NCBI RefSeq assembly: GCF_021654795.1
Contig: NZ_AP025344.1
Span: forward strand, 3,410,501 to 3,474,500
DNA length: 64,000 nucleotides
Reading direction: 5' to 3'
Origin: Paenibacillus dendritiformis
GTDB taxonomy: Bacteria; Bacillota; Bacilli; Paenibacillales; Paenibacillaceae
A program made the position numbers and the translations under genes. The notes under the pieces were generated by a model that worked only from the letters and a program-made list of their open reading frames with translations, searched no databases and was not told the DNA's origin. Below, in pieces: positions 34,832-42,764 of the stretch; position 1 is the first letter of the stretch; each line of letters begins with the position of its first letter.

Positions 34832-36664
34832 ATGAAGAAAAGGTCATTATTCATTGTCATGCTTGCCATCGCCCTCGCGGTGACCGGCTGCACGGTGAAC
34901 ACCAAGTCCAATACGGAAGGCCAGAACAAGCCGGCTCCGGATGCGGGCGGCAAGCCGGCGGCCGAGAGCGCCGTCGAAATCGAACTGCTCGGCATGAGCT
35001 CGGGGCAGGACGACATCAACATCATCCGCGATCAGCTGACGAAGAACGGCTTCAACGTGAAGCTCAACCTTCAGCCGGATTACGGCAGCTTCAAGGCCCA
35101 GGAGGAGGCCGGCAACTTCGACATCTCGCTCGCCGGCTGGACAACGGTGACAGGCAATCCGGACTATGCGGTCCGTTCCCTGTTCAAATCGGGCGGCGAC
35201 TACAGCATCCTCTCCGATCCGGAGATTGACGAACTGATCGAGAAGGCCGCTTCCGAGACCCCGGATCAATATGCGGACACCTACAAGCAATTCGAGCAGA
35301 AGCTCGTATTCGATAAAGCCTATATTGCGCCGCTTTACATTTCCGTCAAGAGCCAGGCGTTCAATAAAGAGGTGTTGAAGGAGAAGTCGGTGCGGCTGTC
35401 CAAGTCCCGCTCCTTCGCCTGGGAGGATGTGGACTTCAACGATACGTCCAAGCGGGACACTGATCCGCTGCTGCTGACGCAGACGAACCCGACCTTGACG
35501 TCGCTCGATCCGATCAAAGGGAATGACGGCTCGATCAACATGATCAATACAAATATGTACGTCCGGCTCATCAATCTGACCGATGACGACAAAATAACGG
35601 CGGACGGTTCACTGTCCCGCGCGTACAGCATTGCCGAAGGCAATTCCGAGTATTACTTCATCCTGCGCGACGATATCAACTTCGCCAAAGTAAGCGACAA
35701 AAAGGCGGTCGATTCCGGCGAGCGCGTAGGCGCTGACGATGTCATCTTCTCCTTGAACCGCGCCAAGGACAAAAATTCGGTGCCGGATCACCGCACGTAC
35801 AGCCTTCATGAACATATTAAAAATGTGGAAATCGTCACGGACGCGGCTGCCCTGGAGCAAGTGAAGGTGTCAGGCGGCAGCGAGACGGTGAAGGAAGCGC
35901 TGGAGAAAGAGCTGGATACGAAAATATCGGCTCTCGTAGCGGATAAAAAAGAGGCCAACAATAAGGAAGGAAAATATCAGGTCATTAAGCTGACGACGAC
36001 GGAGCCCTTCCCTCAGGTGCTCAATTATTTAGCGCATCAGTCGGCGGGCATCGTGTCGAAAAAGCAGGTCGAGAGCATCAATACGTATGATGTCGCCTCC
36101 TTCGACGTCAACAAGGATATTCCTTACGGCGATCAAAACACGGTAACCGAAGGCAGCAAATACAACAATACGCTGTATGCAAGCGGACCGTATATTTTGC
36201 TGTACAAAAATGATTACGAAGCCAAATTCCAGAAAAACCCGGCCTACATGAAGGGCACCGGCCATGAGCCGAACATAGCCAATGTGACGATGCGCTTCAT
36301 CAAGGATACGGAGAGCGCCCTCGCGGCACTGCGCAGCGGCGAAGTTCACGTCAACTACGGGGTGCCGGACACGAAATTCGATATCGTGAAGAGCGACAGC
36401 AAGCTGAGCCTGCAGACGATTCAGAGCAATGCCGTCTCCTACCTGCTGTTCAATACAAAAAACCGGGACGTGGCAAAGAGCGAGGATCTGCGCAAAGCGG
36501 TGCTGTACTCGATTAACCAGGACGAGATTTTGCAATTCTACAATAATAATAAGTTCAAAGCGGCTTCAACGGTCAGCCCGATCGTGCAGACCGGGAACGA
36601 ACTGAAAGCCGATCCGGCCAAGGTAAAGGAATATTTGGACAAATACAGATCCGCGGCGAAATAA
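34832..36664 (+). CDS. circularly permuted family 5 solute-binding lipoprotein
   Basis: A 610-residue lipoprotein (lipobox LAVTGC, Cys20; ATG after AGGAGGAATCATC). Residues about 48-200 match what is normally the C-terminal part of SBP_bac_5 proteins: a strand, INIIRDQLTKNGFNVKLN, then SLAGWTTVTGNPDYAVRSLF and a SDPEIDELIEKAASET helix. Residues about 208-610 match the normal N-terminal part: TNPTLTSLDP, LSRAYSIAEG, YFILRDDINF, then SGPYILLYKND, RKAVLYSINQDEI and a final DPAKVKEYLDKYRS. The last helix is where ordinary proteins continue into the strand that here begins the mature protein. The order is therefore swapped, keeping every element. It should fold into the usual two-lobed binder for peptides or nickel-type ligands. 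Confidence 0.87.
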   Translation: MKKRSLFIVMLAIALAVTGCTVNTKSNTEGQNKPAPDAGGKPAAESAVEIELLGMSSGQDDINIIRDQLTKNGFNVKLNLQPDYGSFKAQEEAGNFDISLAGWTTVTGNPDYAVRSLFKSGGDYSILSDPEIDELIEKAASETPDQYADTYKQFEQKLVFDKAYIAPLYISVKSQAFNKEVLKEKSVRLSKSRSFAWEDVDFNDTSKRDTDPLLLTQTNPTLTSLDPIKGNDGSINMINTNMYVRLINLTDDDKITADGSLSRAYSIAEGNSEYYFILRDDINFAKVSDKKAVDSGERVGADDVIFSLNRAKDKNSVPDHRTYSLHEHIKNVEIVTDAAALEQVKVSGGSETVKEALEKELDTKISALVADKKEANNKEGKYQVIKLTTTEPFPQVLNYLAHQSAGIVSKKQVESINTYDVASFDVNKDIPYGDQNTVTEGSKYNNTLYASGPYILLYKNDYEAKFQKNPAYMKGTGHEPNIANVTMRFIKDTESALAALRSGEVHVNYGVPDTKFDIVKSDSKLSLQTIQSNAVSYLLFNTKNRDVAKSEDLRKAVLYSINQDEILQFYNNNKFKAASTVSPIVQTGNELKADPAKVKEYLDKYRSAAK

Positions 36665-36673
36665 CGATCACGA

Positions 36674-36710
36674 AGGTCCCGGGCATCCTCCATCCGAGAG
36701 CCCGGGACCT
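36674..36710. terminator. hairpin terminator after the binding-protein gene
   Basis: A perfect 11-base stem, AGGTCCCGGGC with GCCCGGGACCT, ten bases past the stop. It has no T run on the plus side, so it may act with other factors or serve to stabilise the mRNA end. It also lies downstream of the convergent DsrE-like gene. Confidence 0.6.
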
Positions 36711-36821
36711 GGCATATAGGCACGCGTCATGCCCGCCGAGAGGCAAACCTGTCGCAGAAGCTCGTGCCGTCTATCATCCATTGTATGCCGTAATGATCGC
36801 TGCCTGGCGGATTCTGGATTA

Positions 36822-37304
36822 TCAGATAAACAAATTCACCCTCCCGTCCGCCGCATCGCCCAGATAGGCGGCCACCCCGCCATATTCAATGCCATCCAAG
36901 AGTTCTTCCTGCCGCAGGCCCAGCAAATCCATGGTCATCGTGCAGGCCACCAGCTTCACCCCTTGCTCCTGCGCCAGCTCGATAAGCTGAGGCAGCGACA
37001 GCGCTTGATGCTTTTTCATGACATGCTTCATCATTTTCGGGCCCATGCCCAAATAATTCATTTTGGACAACCCCAGCTTGTTCGCGCCTCTCGGCATGAG
37101 AAAGCCGAACGCTCTTTCGAGCCATCCCTTCCGTATCTGGACGGCCTCATCCCGCCGCAGCGCGTTCAGCCCCCAGAACGTGAAGAAGATCGTCACTTCA
37201 TGCTCATAGGCGGCCGCGCCGTTCGCGATGATGAACGCGGCCATCGCCTTGTCCATTTCTCCGCTGAACAGTACAATCGTCGTCTTCGGTGGCGATTGGT
37301 TCAC
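36822..37304 (-). CDS. DsrE/DsrF/DrsH-like sulfur-relay protein
   Basis: A 160-residue protein of the DsrE-like group (TIVLFSGEMDKAMAAFIIANGA at the N-terminus; FFTFWGLNALRR; CTMTMDLLGLRQEEL at the C-terminus, with a Cys that is the likely persulfide site). Such proteins carry sulfane sulfur between rhodanese and TusA-type proteins. The start is a GTG at 37304 directly after AAAGGAGGGGAGCGA; the frame further upstream lacks support. It is the third gene of a rhodanese-TusA-DsrE operon and is probably soluble or membrane-associated through the MPRGANKLGLSKMNYLGMG region. Confidence 0.85.
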   Translation of the reverse strand: MNQSPPKTTIVLFSGEMDKAMAAFIIANGAAAYEHEVTIFFTFWGLNALRRDEAVQIRKGWLERAFGFLMPRGANKLGLSKMNYLGMGPKMMKHVMKKHQALSLPQLIELAQEQGVKLVACTMTMDLLGLRQEELLDGIEYGGVAAYLGDAADGRVNLFI

Positions 37305-37406
37305 TCGCTCCCCTCCTTTCGATTGCGCCCCAGGCAGCCCTGGCCTTGGCTGCGCCGCATCTGCCAAGCCGAAGCGATTGGCAGGCGCCGCTGTGCCGCC
37401 TTTCGG

Positions 37407-37637
37407 CTACCTTTTCCGCACATAAAATTTGAAGACACCCTGTTCCTCTTCCTGTCCGACCATCTCATGGTTTGTCTTTTTTACCCATGCCTGGAAGTCG
37501 TTCAGTGAACCTTTATCGGTTGAGATGACCGCCATCACTTCCCCGCTTTCCAGCGCCTCCAGCGCTTTCTTCGCTTGCACGATCGGCATCGGACAGGCCA
37601 TTCCGCTCGTATCCACCACAGTCGTTACCTTCATCAT
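37407..37637 (-). CDS. TusA-like sulfur carrier protein
   Basis: A 76-residue protein with the TusA/SirA/YeeD fold signature: DTSGMACPMPIVQAKKAL, in which the Cys of CPMP carries a persulfide. The rest (ISTDKGSLNDFQAWVKKTNHEM) matches the family's second half. It accepts sulfur from the rhodanese encoded 29 bases upstream and can pass it to the DsrE-like protein 102 bases downstream. GGGGAGATGAAAA precedes two tandem ATG codons. Confidence 0.9.
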   Translation of the reverse strand: MMKVTTVVDTSGMACPMPIVQAKKALEALESGEVMAVISTDKGSLNDFQAWVKKTNHEMVGQEEEQGVFKFYVRKR

Positions 37638-37666
37638 TTTTCATCTCCCCAATCGATGTTCTTCGC

Positions 37667-37969
37667 TTACTCGACTTCTCCCATCCACTCATTCATCCCG
37701 CCGGACAGATTATGCAGCCCGGTATAGCCGATCGCGGCTAAATATTGGCACGCTCGCATGCTTCTGCCGCCGGCTTGGCATACGACAATCCAGGCCTGCT
37801 CCGGATCGAGCTCGCCGATCCGCTCCGGCAATTCACTCAGGGGGACATTCACCGCACCGGGAATATGTCCGTCCGCATATTCTTCCGGCTCGCGGACATC
37901 CACGCACCGGGCCTCCTTCGCGTTCAACATCTGTTCCGCCTCGACGGGAAGCACTTCCTTCCATGACAT
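37667..37969 (-). CDS. single-domain rhodanese (sulfurtransferase)
   Basis: A 100-residue rhodanese domain with CVDVREPEEYADGHIPGAVN and the active loop CQAGGRSMR, in which Cys66-type Cys takes up sulfane sulfur. This loop (CxxGxR) is typical of thiosulfate:thiol sulfurtransferases such as GlpE/PspE. It heads the small sulfur operon; its promoter overlaps a palindrome like those bound by persulfide-sensing CstR. The likely role is detoxification or relay of reactive sulfur species. Confidence 0.9.
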   Translation of the reverse strand: MSWKEVLPVEAEQMLNAKEARCVDVREPEEYADGHIPGAVNVPLSELPERIGELDPEQAWIVVCQAGGRSMRACQYLAAIGYTGLHNLSGGMNEWMGEVE

Positions 37970-37995
37970 TCCAGCGCACCTCGCCTTCCATATAC

Positions 37996-38015
37996 ATATA
38001 CCTGTATAGGTATAT
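37996..38015 (-). promoter_or_regulatory. CstR/CsoR-like operator
   Basis: A 20-base palindrome ATATACCTGTATAGGTATAT whose eight-base arms match perfectly. It lies directly downstream of the -10 element of the sulfur operon promoter. CsoR-family persulfide sensors (CstR) repress similar rhodanese/TusA operons in other Firmicutes by binding ATACC...GGTAT palindromes. No regulator gene is adjacent. Confidence 0.6.
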
Positions 38016-38019
38016 AAAC

Positions 38020-38048
38020 AGTATAATAAGTTCCCTTCCGCTCGTCAA
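38020..38048 (-). promoter_or_regulatory. promoter of the rhodanese-TusA-DsrE operon
   Basis: Minus strand TTGACG (38043-38048), exactly 17 bases, TATACT (38020-38025). The start site would fall inside the palindromic operator at 37996-38015, an arrangement suited to repression. Confidence 0.75.
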
Positions 38049-38168
38049 GCGCCGTTGGACAACAGGGAATCCCGCTCTGTCGTGCCCGAGCGGCTCTGGT
38101 ACGGTTATCCTCGATCTGATAGGATGGAGAGAGGAAAAATAAACGGGGACAAGGAGGATGGCAGGCAT

Positions 38169-38627
38169 ATGGAAAACGTGCGCAAAATATTGGAGGAGCA
38201 GCGCGTTCCATTCGACATCATCCGGCATAAGCAGCCCATTCGGACGGCCAAGGAAGGCGCTCAGGCCCTCGGGATCGATATCGGTCAGACGGCGCCTGCG
38301 TTGGTGCTCAAGGCGGACGGCGAATATGTGGTGCTGATTATATCGGGTGCGCGGGGGCGTATCGATTTGGAGGCCCTAGCTGGCAGGCTCGGGCGCGGCA
38401 AGCTGGAGCTTGCCTCACGGCTTGAGGCGCGTGAGGCGACGGGGTATGAGGCGGGGGCGATTCCGCTTGCCGGCCATGCGATGCCCTGCCTCGTAGACAA
38501 GCTGCTGTATCGATACCCATGGATCTATGGGGGAACGGGTGAACCGGCAACAACCTTGAAGCTGGACCCGAGAGACCTGAGCAAGGTCAATCACGTCGTG
38601 GCTTATCTGGAGGCTGACAGAGCGTGA
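38169..38627 (+). CDS. YbaK/ProX-type aminoacyl-tRNA deacylase-like protein
   Basis: A 152-residue protein with the YbaK fold: VRKILEEQRVPFDIIRH at the N-terminus, Lys in LVLKADGEYVVLIISG, and the C-terminal GGTGEPATTLKLDPRDL. Family members remove wrongly attached amino acids from tRNA (for example Cys or Ala from tRNA-Pro). This one stands alone and not in a synthetase. AAGGAGG lies 13 bases before the ATG. It is oriented away from the sulfur operon and the two share a divergent region. Confidence 0.82.
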   Translation: MENVRKILEEQRVPFDIIRHKQPIRTAKEGAQALGIDIGQTAPALVLKADGEYVVLIISGARGRIDLEALAGRLGRGKLELASRLEAREATGYEAGAIPLAGHAMPCLVDKLLYRYPWIYGGTGEPATTLKLDPRDLSKVNHVVAYLEADRA

Positions 38628-38727
38628 GGCCGGAATGATGCCGTTCCTCACGCGTTGCGGGTACAGGCCGGGCTTGGGCACGCCGAATCGGCCCGCTGGC
38701 CCGGTACTGGTACTGACCGTACCGGGC
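38622..38727 (+). terminator. two hairpins after the YbaK-like gene
   Basis: GCGTGAGG pairs with CCTCACGC (38622-38653), overlapping the stop codon, and GCCCGGTAC pairs with GTACCGGGC (38699-38727). Neither has a strong T run. They lie between the YbaK-like gene and the convergent GyrI-like gene and could stop transcription from both sides. Confidence 0.45.
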
Positions 38728-38834
38728 TCGTTCACCGGGAGCGCTTCTTGTTCGATGCCTGTCCATGCCGTTTGAAAACGGATCTGCCCGTTCAAGCTTT
38801 CTTTGGGTCCGCGCCTCCTCCGATTCTTGCGGTC

Positions 38835-39398
38835 TTACCCCTGATTGCCCCGCAAGGCAACGAATACTTCGATCTCATTGTCCTCCGAGTCGGGCCGGTA
38901 GCGCTCATCCCACACCTCAAAGTCATATCCGGCGGGCTCGCGCCCATGTTCCCGCATCCACTGCCCGTACAGCAGATCATAGGTCTGCCCCAGTTCGCAT
39001 TCTCGCCCGCGGTGCGTCATCGTGACATAGTCGCTTTCCGGAAAGGCGCGCACCGCCATTCCATCCGGCGCCGCCGTAACCTCCGGCACAAGATAGCCGA
39101 TAATCTGCGTGAACGGGTCAACCTGCGGATTGAAATCCGGCTTCATCGGATAGATCTGCACGAGGTGGATATTATCCGAAACACGCCCCGCCAGTTCGGC
39201 CCTGCGGGCAAGCATCGTCTCGCAGGCAAGCTTGCCCATCTTCTTGTCGGCAATCGTCTCGAGATTCGCTTCGAACTCGACTCCGGCGATAGTGAAACCG
39301 GGTGCCGTCACAATGGAGGGCTGCCCCTTGCCGCCGACCCGCCCCTGATTCGCGAAGCCGCTTGTCTCGCCATACACTTTCTTGTCCTTGAATGACAT
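38835..39398 (-). CDS. GyrI-like/AraC-effector-binding domain protein
   Basis: A 187-residue protein resembling stand-alone GyrI-like small-molecule binding domains (VTAPGFTIAGVEFEANLE at the N-terminus; VTMTHRGRECELGQTYDLLYGQWM and DFEVWDERYRPDSEDNEIEVFVAL at the end). Some relatives bind drugs or inhibit gyrase, others have lost activity. It follows a hypothetical gene and an ECF-like sigma factor on the same strand with about 30 bases between genes. The ATG at 39398 was chosen because AAGGGATGAG precedes it; 39407 and 39440 are alternatives. Confidence 0.7.
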   Translation of the reverse strand: MSFKDKKVYGETSGFANQGRVGGKGQPSIVTAPGFTIAGVEFEANLETIADKKMGKLACETMLARRAELAGRVSDNIHLVQIYPMKPDFNPQVDPFTQIIGYLVPEVTAAPDGMAVRAFPESDYVTMTHRGRECELGQTYDLLYGQWMREHGREPAGYDFEVWDERYRPDSEDNEIEVFVALRGNQG

Positions 39399-39427
39399 AT
39401 CCCTCATCCCTTCTCTCAAAACTAAAA

Positions 39428-40432
39428 TTAGTTCACCCATATTTCCGAATAGTACGCTTTCATGAACAGATGCAGCTTTTCAAGCACAGCGATTCCTTGC
39501 GCCTCCGCCTCCTTGGCTTCGCGCAGCCATTCGATGGCCCGATCGGCCGTTCTCCCATCCTTCGGCTGTCCGCCATCGGGAAAAGGAAACATCAGGCGGA
39601 ACTCCGCGAAGGCGGCGGCCGCCAGCTCATAATGTCGCGCGGCTTCAGCCGCCATCTGGCGAACTTGACGCTCCACGATATTCGATCCGTCCCAGCGGAA
39701 CGACAGATCCAGCAGGAAGCGGGCGGCGAACTCGCGGGCATCGGCGATGACCGCCGTATTGAACGCGTTGCCGTGTTCATCTGCGCAGCGACGCTCCATG
39801 ACCGCGATCCAGGCGTCGTATCCGGCCAGCCCTTGAGCGAACCGCCGCTCGAAAACATGCGTCCACTCCCTGCCCCGGGCATGATCGATAATCATATCAA
39901 GCGCCATGCGAAGCATCTCGTATTTGGAATGCGGCAGACTCTCGCTTATCGTCGTCACGAACAGCAGATCGATTTTCGGTTCGGCGAAGCGGGTGTAGGG
40001 CAGCGTCCCGTCTTTGGCCTTGTCCTTGCAGTATAGAAGCTGCGCTTCGTCATCATAACCGTAAATCAAGCCGAATTCCGGCGTGAACAAATCGAATGAT
40101 ATTGCCGGCACGCCCCGGTCAATGGAGTCTTGTACAAGCGCAAGCGCGCGCTCCGCCTTCTCCGGCGGAATCGGAGCTGCCGGATCGGCGAGACAGCTCG
40201 TGAAGCCGAGATTGCACAGATTGCGGCGGAGAATGTAGCCGCCGGGAAAGGAGGTCGGCCCGGCCGCGTTGATCGCACCCGGATCGATGTTCATGCGGAA
40301 GGCATGCCCGGTATATCCCATCACGTCTACCAAGCTCAGATGCTTCTTATCGGTATAGCTTACCGCTCCATGAACCGCCGCGGCAGCGGAGGTCCAGGTC
40401 GCGTTCCAGTCCCTGTCCAGTGTCATAAGCAT
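39428..40432 (-). CDS. hypothetical protein with a C39-like cysteine peptidase pattern
   Basis: A 334-residue protein I cannot name. The N-terminal half contains an order of residues seen in C39/BtrH-like folds: LVDVMGYTGHAFRM, then GVPAISFDLFTPEFGLIYGYDD...LLYCKD, which looks like the strand with a bound His or Asp. The usual Cys at the start of the fold is not clear (CNLGFTSCLAD is a candidate). The C-terminal half is helical (AAEAARHYELAAAAFAEF) and acidic to neutral. No signal peptide. It starts 18 bases after the sigma-factor stop and is probably cotranscribed. Confidence 0.6.
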   Translation of the reverse strand: MLMTLDRDWNATWTSAAAAVHGAVSYTDKKHLSLVDVMGYTGHAFRMNIDPGAINAAGPTSFPGGYILRRNLCNLGFTSCLADPAAPIPPEKAERALALVQDSIDRGVPAISFDLFTPEFGLIYGYDDEAQLLYCKDKAKDGTLPYTRFAEPKIDLLFVTTISESLPHSKYEMLRMALDMIIDHARGREWTHVFERRFAQGLAGYDAWIAVMERRCADEHGNAFNTAVIADAREFAARFLLDLSFRWDGSNIVERQVRQMAAEAARHYELAAAAFAEFRLMFPFPDGGQPKDGRTADRAIEWLREAKEAEAQGIAVLEKLHLFMKAYYSEIWVN

Positions 40433-40449
40433 ATTCAGCTCCTTGCGAG

Positions 40450-41217
40450 TCAGATTCGGGGCGGAGTCAAAATGTTGCGCCGGGGCAAGCCAAGCTCCCC
40501 TCTTCTCTGCACATACATCTGGATGGAAATCCGGGTTCGCTCTCTATGAAGCTTCGCCCGGGAACGCGACAACAGATTGTAGACATTGGCGGTAGTCATC
40601 TGAAATAACGCCGCAATCTCGTGCGGAGGCAGCTCTCCAAAAAAACGGGCCTCGAATATGTCCCGCTCCCGCTTGGTTAAACAGTGAATCAGCAGACGGA
40701 TGCTCTCCAGCGTTTCTTTGCGGATCAGGCAGTCCTCCGGATGATGCCTCCTCGAAGCTTCTTCAGCGGCACGAGTGGCCAGCCGGGCCATAATCTGATC
40801 GAGATCGCCCCAGTCGGTCGGCTCCAGTCCATATCCGGCCGCCGCAGCTTGCTTCTCCCGCGGCCCCAGCGAAGCGTACGGCTGCTCCTTGCCGAAGGGG
40901 CCGCCCCGGCGCAGCTTCATATACGCCTGGTTGCGCACGATGCGCCGCAGCCACGGCGTGAACCGGTCTGAATTCGCGAGCGTGCCCATATGCAAGAACG
41001 CGCGAAGCAACGCTTCCTGGACGATATCCTCGGCGAGATGGGAATCGCCCGTCAGCCGTCCAGCCCAGCCCAACGCCTTCGCCCGGTTCCTCCGCACCAG
41101 CTCGCCGAACGCTTCCTGATCGCCGGCGCGCGCCTGTTCGACCAATACATGATCGGGGCTCTCCTGACCCGGCGTCCGAGGCTGCGAATCCGCCCGTTCA
41201 ATCGCCGTCTTATCCAA
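40450..41217 (-). CDS. ECF-type sigma factor
   Basis: A 255-residue sigma-70 family protein. Region 2 is DQEAFGELVRRNRAKALGWAGRL...AEDIVQEALLRAF; region 4 is LTKRERDIFEARFFGELPPHEIAALFQMTTANVYNLLSRSR. The linker between them is longer than usual (about 100 residues) and includes a Gly/Ala-rich part. It uses a TTG start with GGGGGGATATAG before it. No anti-sigma factor is adjacent; the next two genes encode a C39-like and a GyrI-like protein, which may be targets or modulators. The group (ECF with extra cytosolic partners) is common in Paenibacillus but unassigned. Confidence 0.85.
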   Translation of the reverse strand: MDKTAIERADSQPRTPGQESPDHVLVEQARAGDQEAFGELVRRNRAKALGWAGRLTGDSHLAEDIVQEALLRAFLHMGTLANSDRFTPWLRRIVRNQAYMKLRRGGPFGKEQPYASLGPREKQAAAAGYGLEPTDWGDLDQIMARLATRAAEEASRRHHPEDCLIRKETLESIRLLIHCLTKRERDIFEARFFGELPPHEIAALFQMTTANVYNLLSRSRAKLHRERTRISIQMYVQRRGELGLPRRNILTPPRI

Positions 41218-41299
41218 CTATATCCCCCCCTGTATTCTTGATGCCGTACGCGTGAGTTGTCTATCATGGTTCCGAAAAAATTTGACTTTCTTCCTCATT

Positions 41300-42433
41300 T
41301 CACTTCAATGGCACACAACGACGAAATCCCGCCGTCCCCTCCCCCTCCGATAGCTGTTGAACTTGCTCCAATATATCCATCAACGCCCCGGTAAATCTCG
41401 TCTTCTGATCCAGCATCGTGGCATGCCCTGCCTCCGGAATGGAATAGAACTGCTTCCGCGGCGCCTCTATCGCGGAGAAAAAATCCAGGGCCAACGGATA
41501 AGGGGTCTGCCAATCCTGCTCCCCATGGATATAAAAGACGGGAATGCGATATGCCGTTCCGAGCGCGCGCAGATCAAAGGATTCAACCAAGTATTTCCAA
41601 AGGTGACGCTGCGCTTCTCCCATCGCTTTGGCTTTGAAAAAAATGCGGGTATCCCGCAACGAATAAAACGGGGAACATAAGGCGCTTGCGACCAGTTCGA
41701 AGGATGGGCCTGCCGCGAGCTTATATTTGGCCTGGTACTTGCGCAGCTTCATCATGGCCTTATACCATTCATCCGTGAATTCAACCAGCGGGTATGGCTC
41801 CATGCGAAGAAGCGCTTCCGCGTCTGTCCGGTTGCCCGCCGCTTGCGCCGCTGCCAGCGCTTTGTCGAAGCCGATGCGTTCATTGTCGAGCATATTGACC
41901 ACCTGACCGACACCGATATAGGCCTTCACCATCTCGGGATAGGCTTGGACGAACTGGCTGCCCAGCACCGAACCCCAGGAGTGGCCCATGATAATAATTT
42001 TCGACTGACCGTACTTTTTTTGCAAATACGCCACGACTTGGCGCGTATCCTCAACCATTCGCTCCACAGTCGTTGTCGGCGTAACCTGGGCCGGATCGTT
42101 GCTGAGGTATGTTTTTCCGCTGCTTCTCTGATCCCAGTGGACGACGGTCACCCGCTTCTCCCACGGCAGCTGGAACTCCTGGGCGAAGGGCAGCATCGGC
42201 GATCCCGGGCCGCCATGCAGGAACAGCAGGACCGGATTGTCCGCGCTCTCGCCGCGGTGATGCAAATATTGCGGGATGCCGCCAATCGTGACGAACTCCC
42301 TGCAATCAATGCCTTTGCCCGCGGAAGAAATTCGGATCCGGTCAGCGTTCCTTTTTTTCTTCCAAGCCACGAATCCAGCCACTCCGGCAAGCAATGCCGT
42401 TATTACACTTATCGCGATCCATATAATCCGCAT
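41300..42433 (-). CDS. membrane-anchored alpha/beta hydrolase (proline iminopeptidase-like)
   Basis: A 377-residue hydrolase. An N-terminal helix (MRIIWIAISVITALLAGVAGF) anchors it, and the catalytic domain shows HGGPGSPM (oxyanion region), nucleophile elbow GHSWGS, Asp in HGEQDWQTPY and His in EAGHATML, a complete triad. The HGGPG motif and cap arrangement suit proline iminopeptidases and related epoxide or ester hydrolases. The ATG at 42433 follows AAAGGAGGCGCAT; the frame extends to 42643 without support. It is a single gene; the substrate is unknown. Confidence 0.83.
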   Translation of the reverse strand: MRIIWIAISVITALLAGVAGFVAWKKKRNADRIRISSAGKGIDCREFVTIGGIPQYLHHRGESADNPVLLFLHGGPGSPMLPFAQEFQLPWEKRVTVVHWDQRSSGKTYLSNDPAQVTPTTTVERMVEDTRQVVAYLQKKYGQSKIIIMGHSWGSVLGSQFVQAYPEMVKAYIGVGQVVNMLDNERIGFDKALAAAQAAGNRTDAEALLRMEPYPLVEFTDEWYKAMMKLRKYQAKYKLAAGPSFELVASALCSPFYSLRDTRIFFKAKAMGEAQRHLWKYLVESFDLRALGTAYRIPVFYIHGEQDWQTPYPLALDFFSAIEAPRKQFYSIPEAGHATMLDQKTRFTGALMDILEQVQQLSEGEGTAGFRRCVPLK

Positions 42434-42722
42434 ATGCGCCTCCTTTTGGCCTGCCTGACTTTCTATATCGAAGGTGCGTCTGTCTTCCTTAAGACTCATT
42501 TCAGACGGGCAGATGAATTCCTCTTGTGATAGGGAATATTTACCTTCGAATTTAGACGCTGGAATGGATAGCTCCCCCTTCGGCAGGCTGTTGAGGGGAG
42601 ACGCCGCTGCGAGAGCTGGCAACATCATAACTTCCCCTTCCATCTTTTACAAGAAAAAAAACAAGCCGCTTCTGCCCCGCTCTCTATGCCGCGTCTAAAG
42701 CCATCTGTCCGCAGACAGACTA

Positions 42723-42752
42723 TTGACAGCACCTTATGCACTGTAATATGAT
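42723..42752 (+). promoter_or_regulatory. promoter of the T-box/aspS unit
   Basis: TTGACA (42723-42728) and TATGAT (42747-42752) with an 18-base spacer. Transcription would begin near 42760, at the 5' end of the T-box. The stretch 42434-42722 shows nothing else. Confidence 0.65.
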
Positions 42753-42764
42753 GGGTGACAAATT

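Noticed and set aside
38169..38627. YbaK-like gene as part of the sulfur operon
   Set aside because: It is on the other strand and has its own ribosome site; only the intergenic region is shared.
42434..42643. N-terminal extension of the alpha/beta hydrolase to 42643
   Set aside because: No ribosome site, and the ATG at 42433 has a strong one followed by a membrane anchor.
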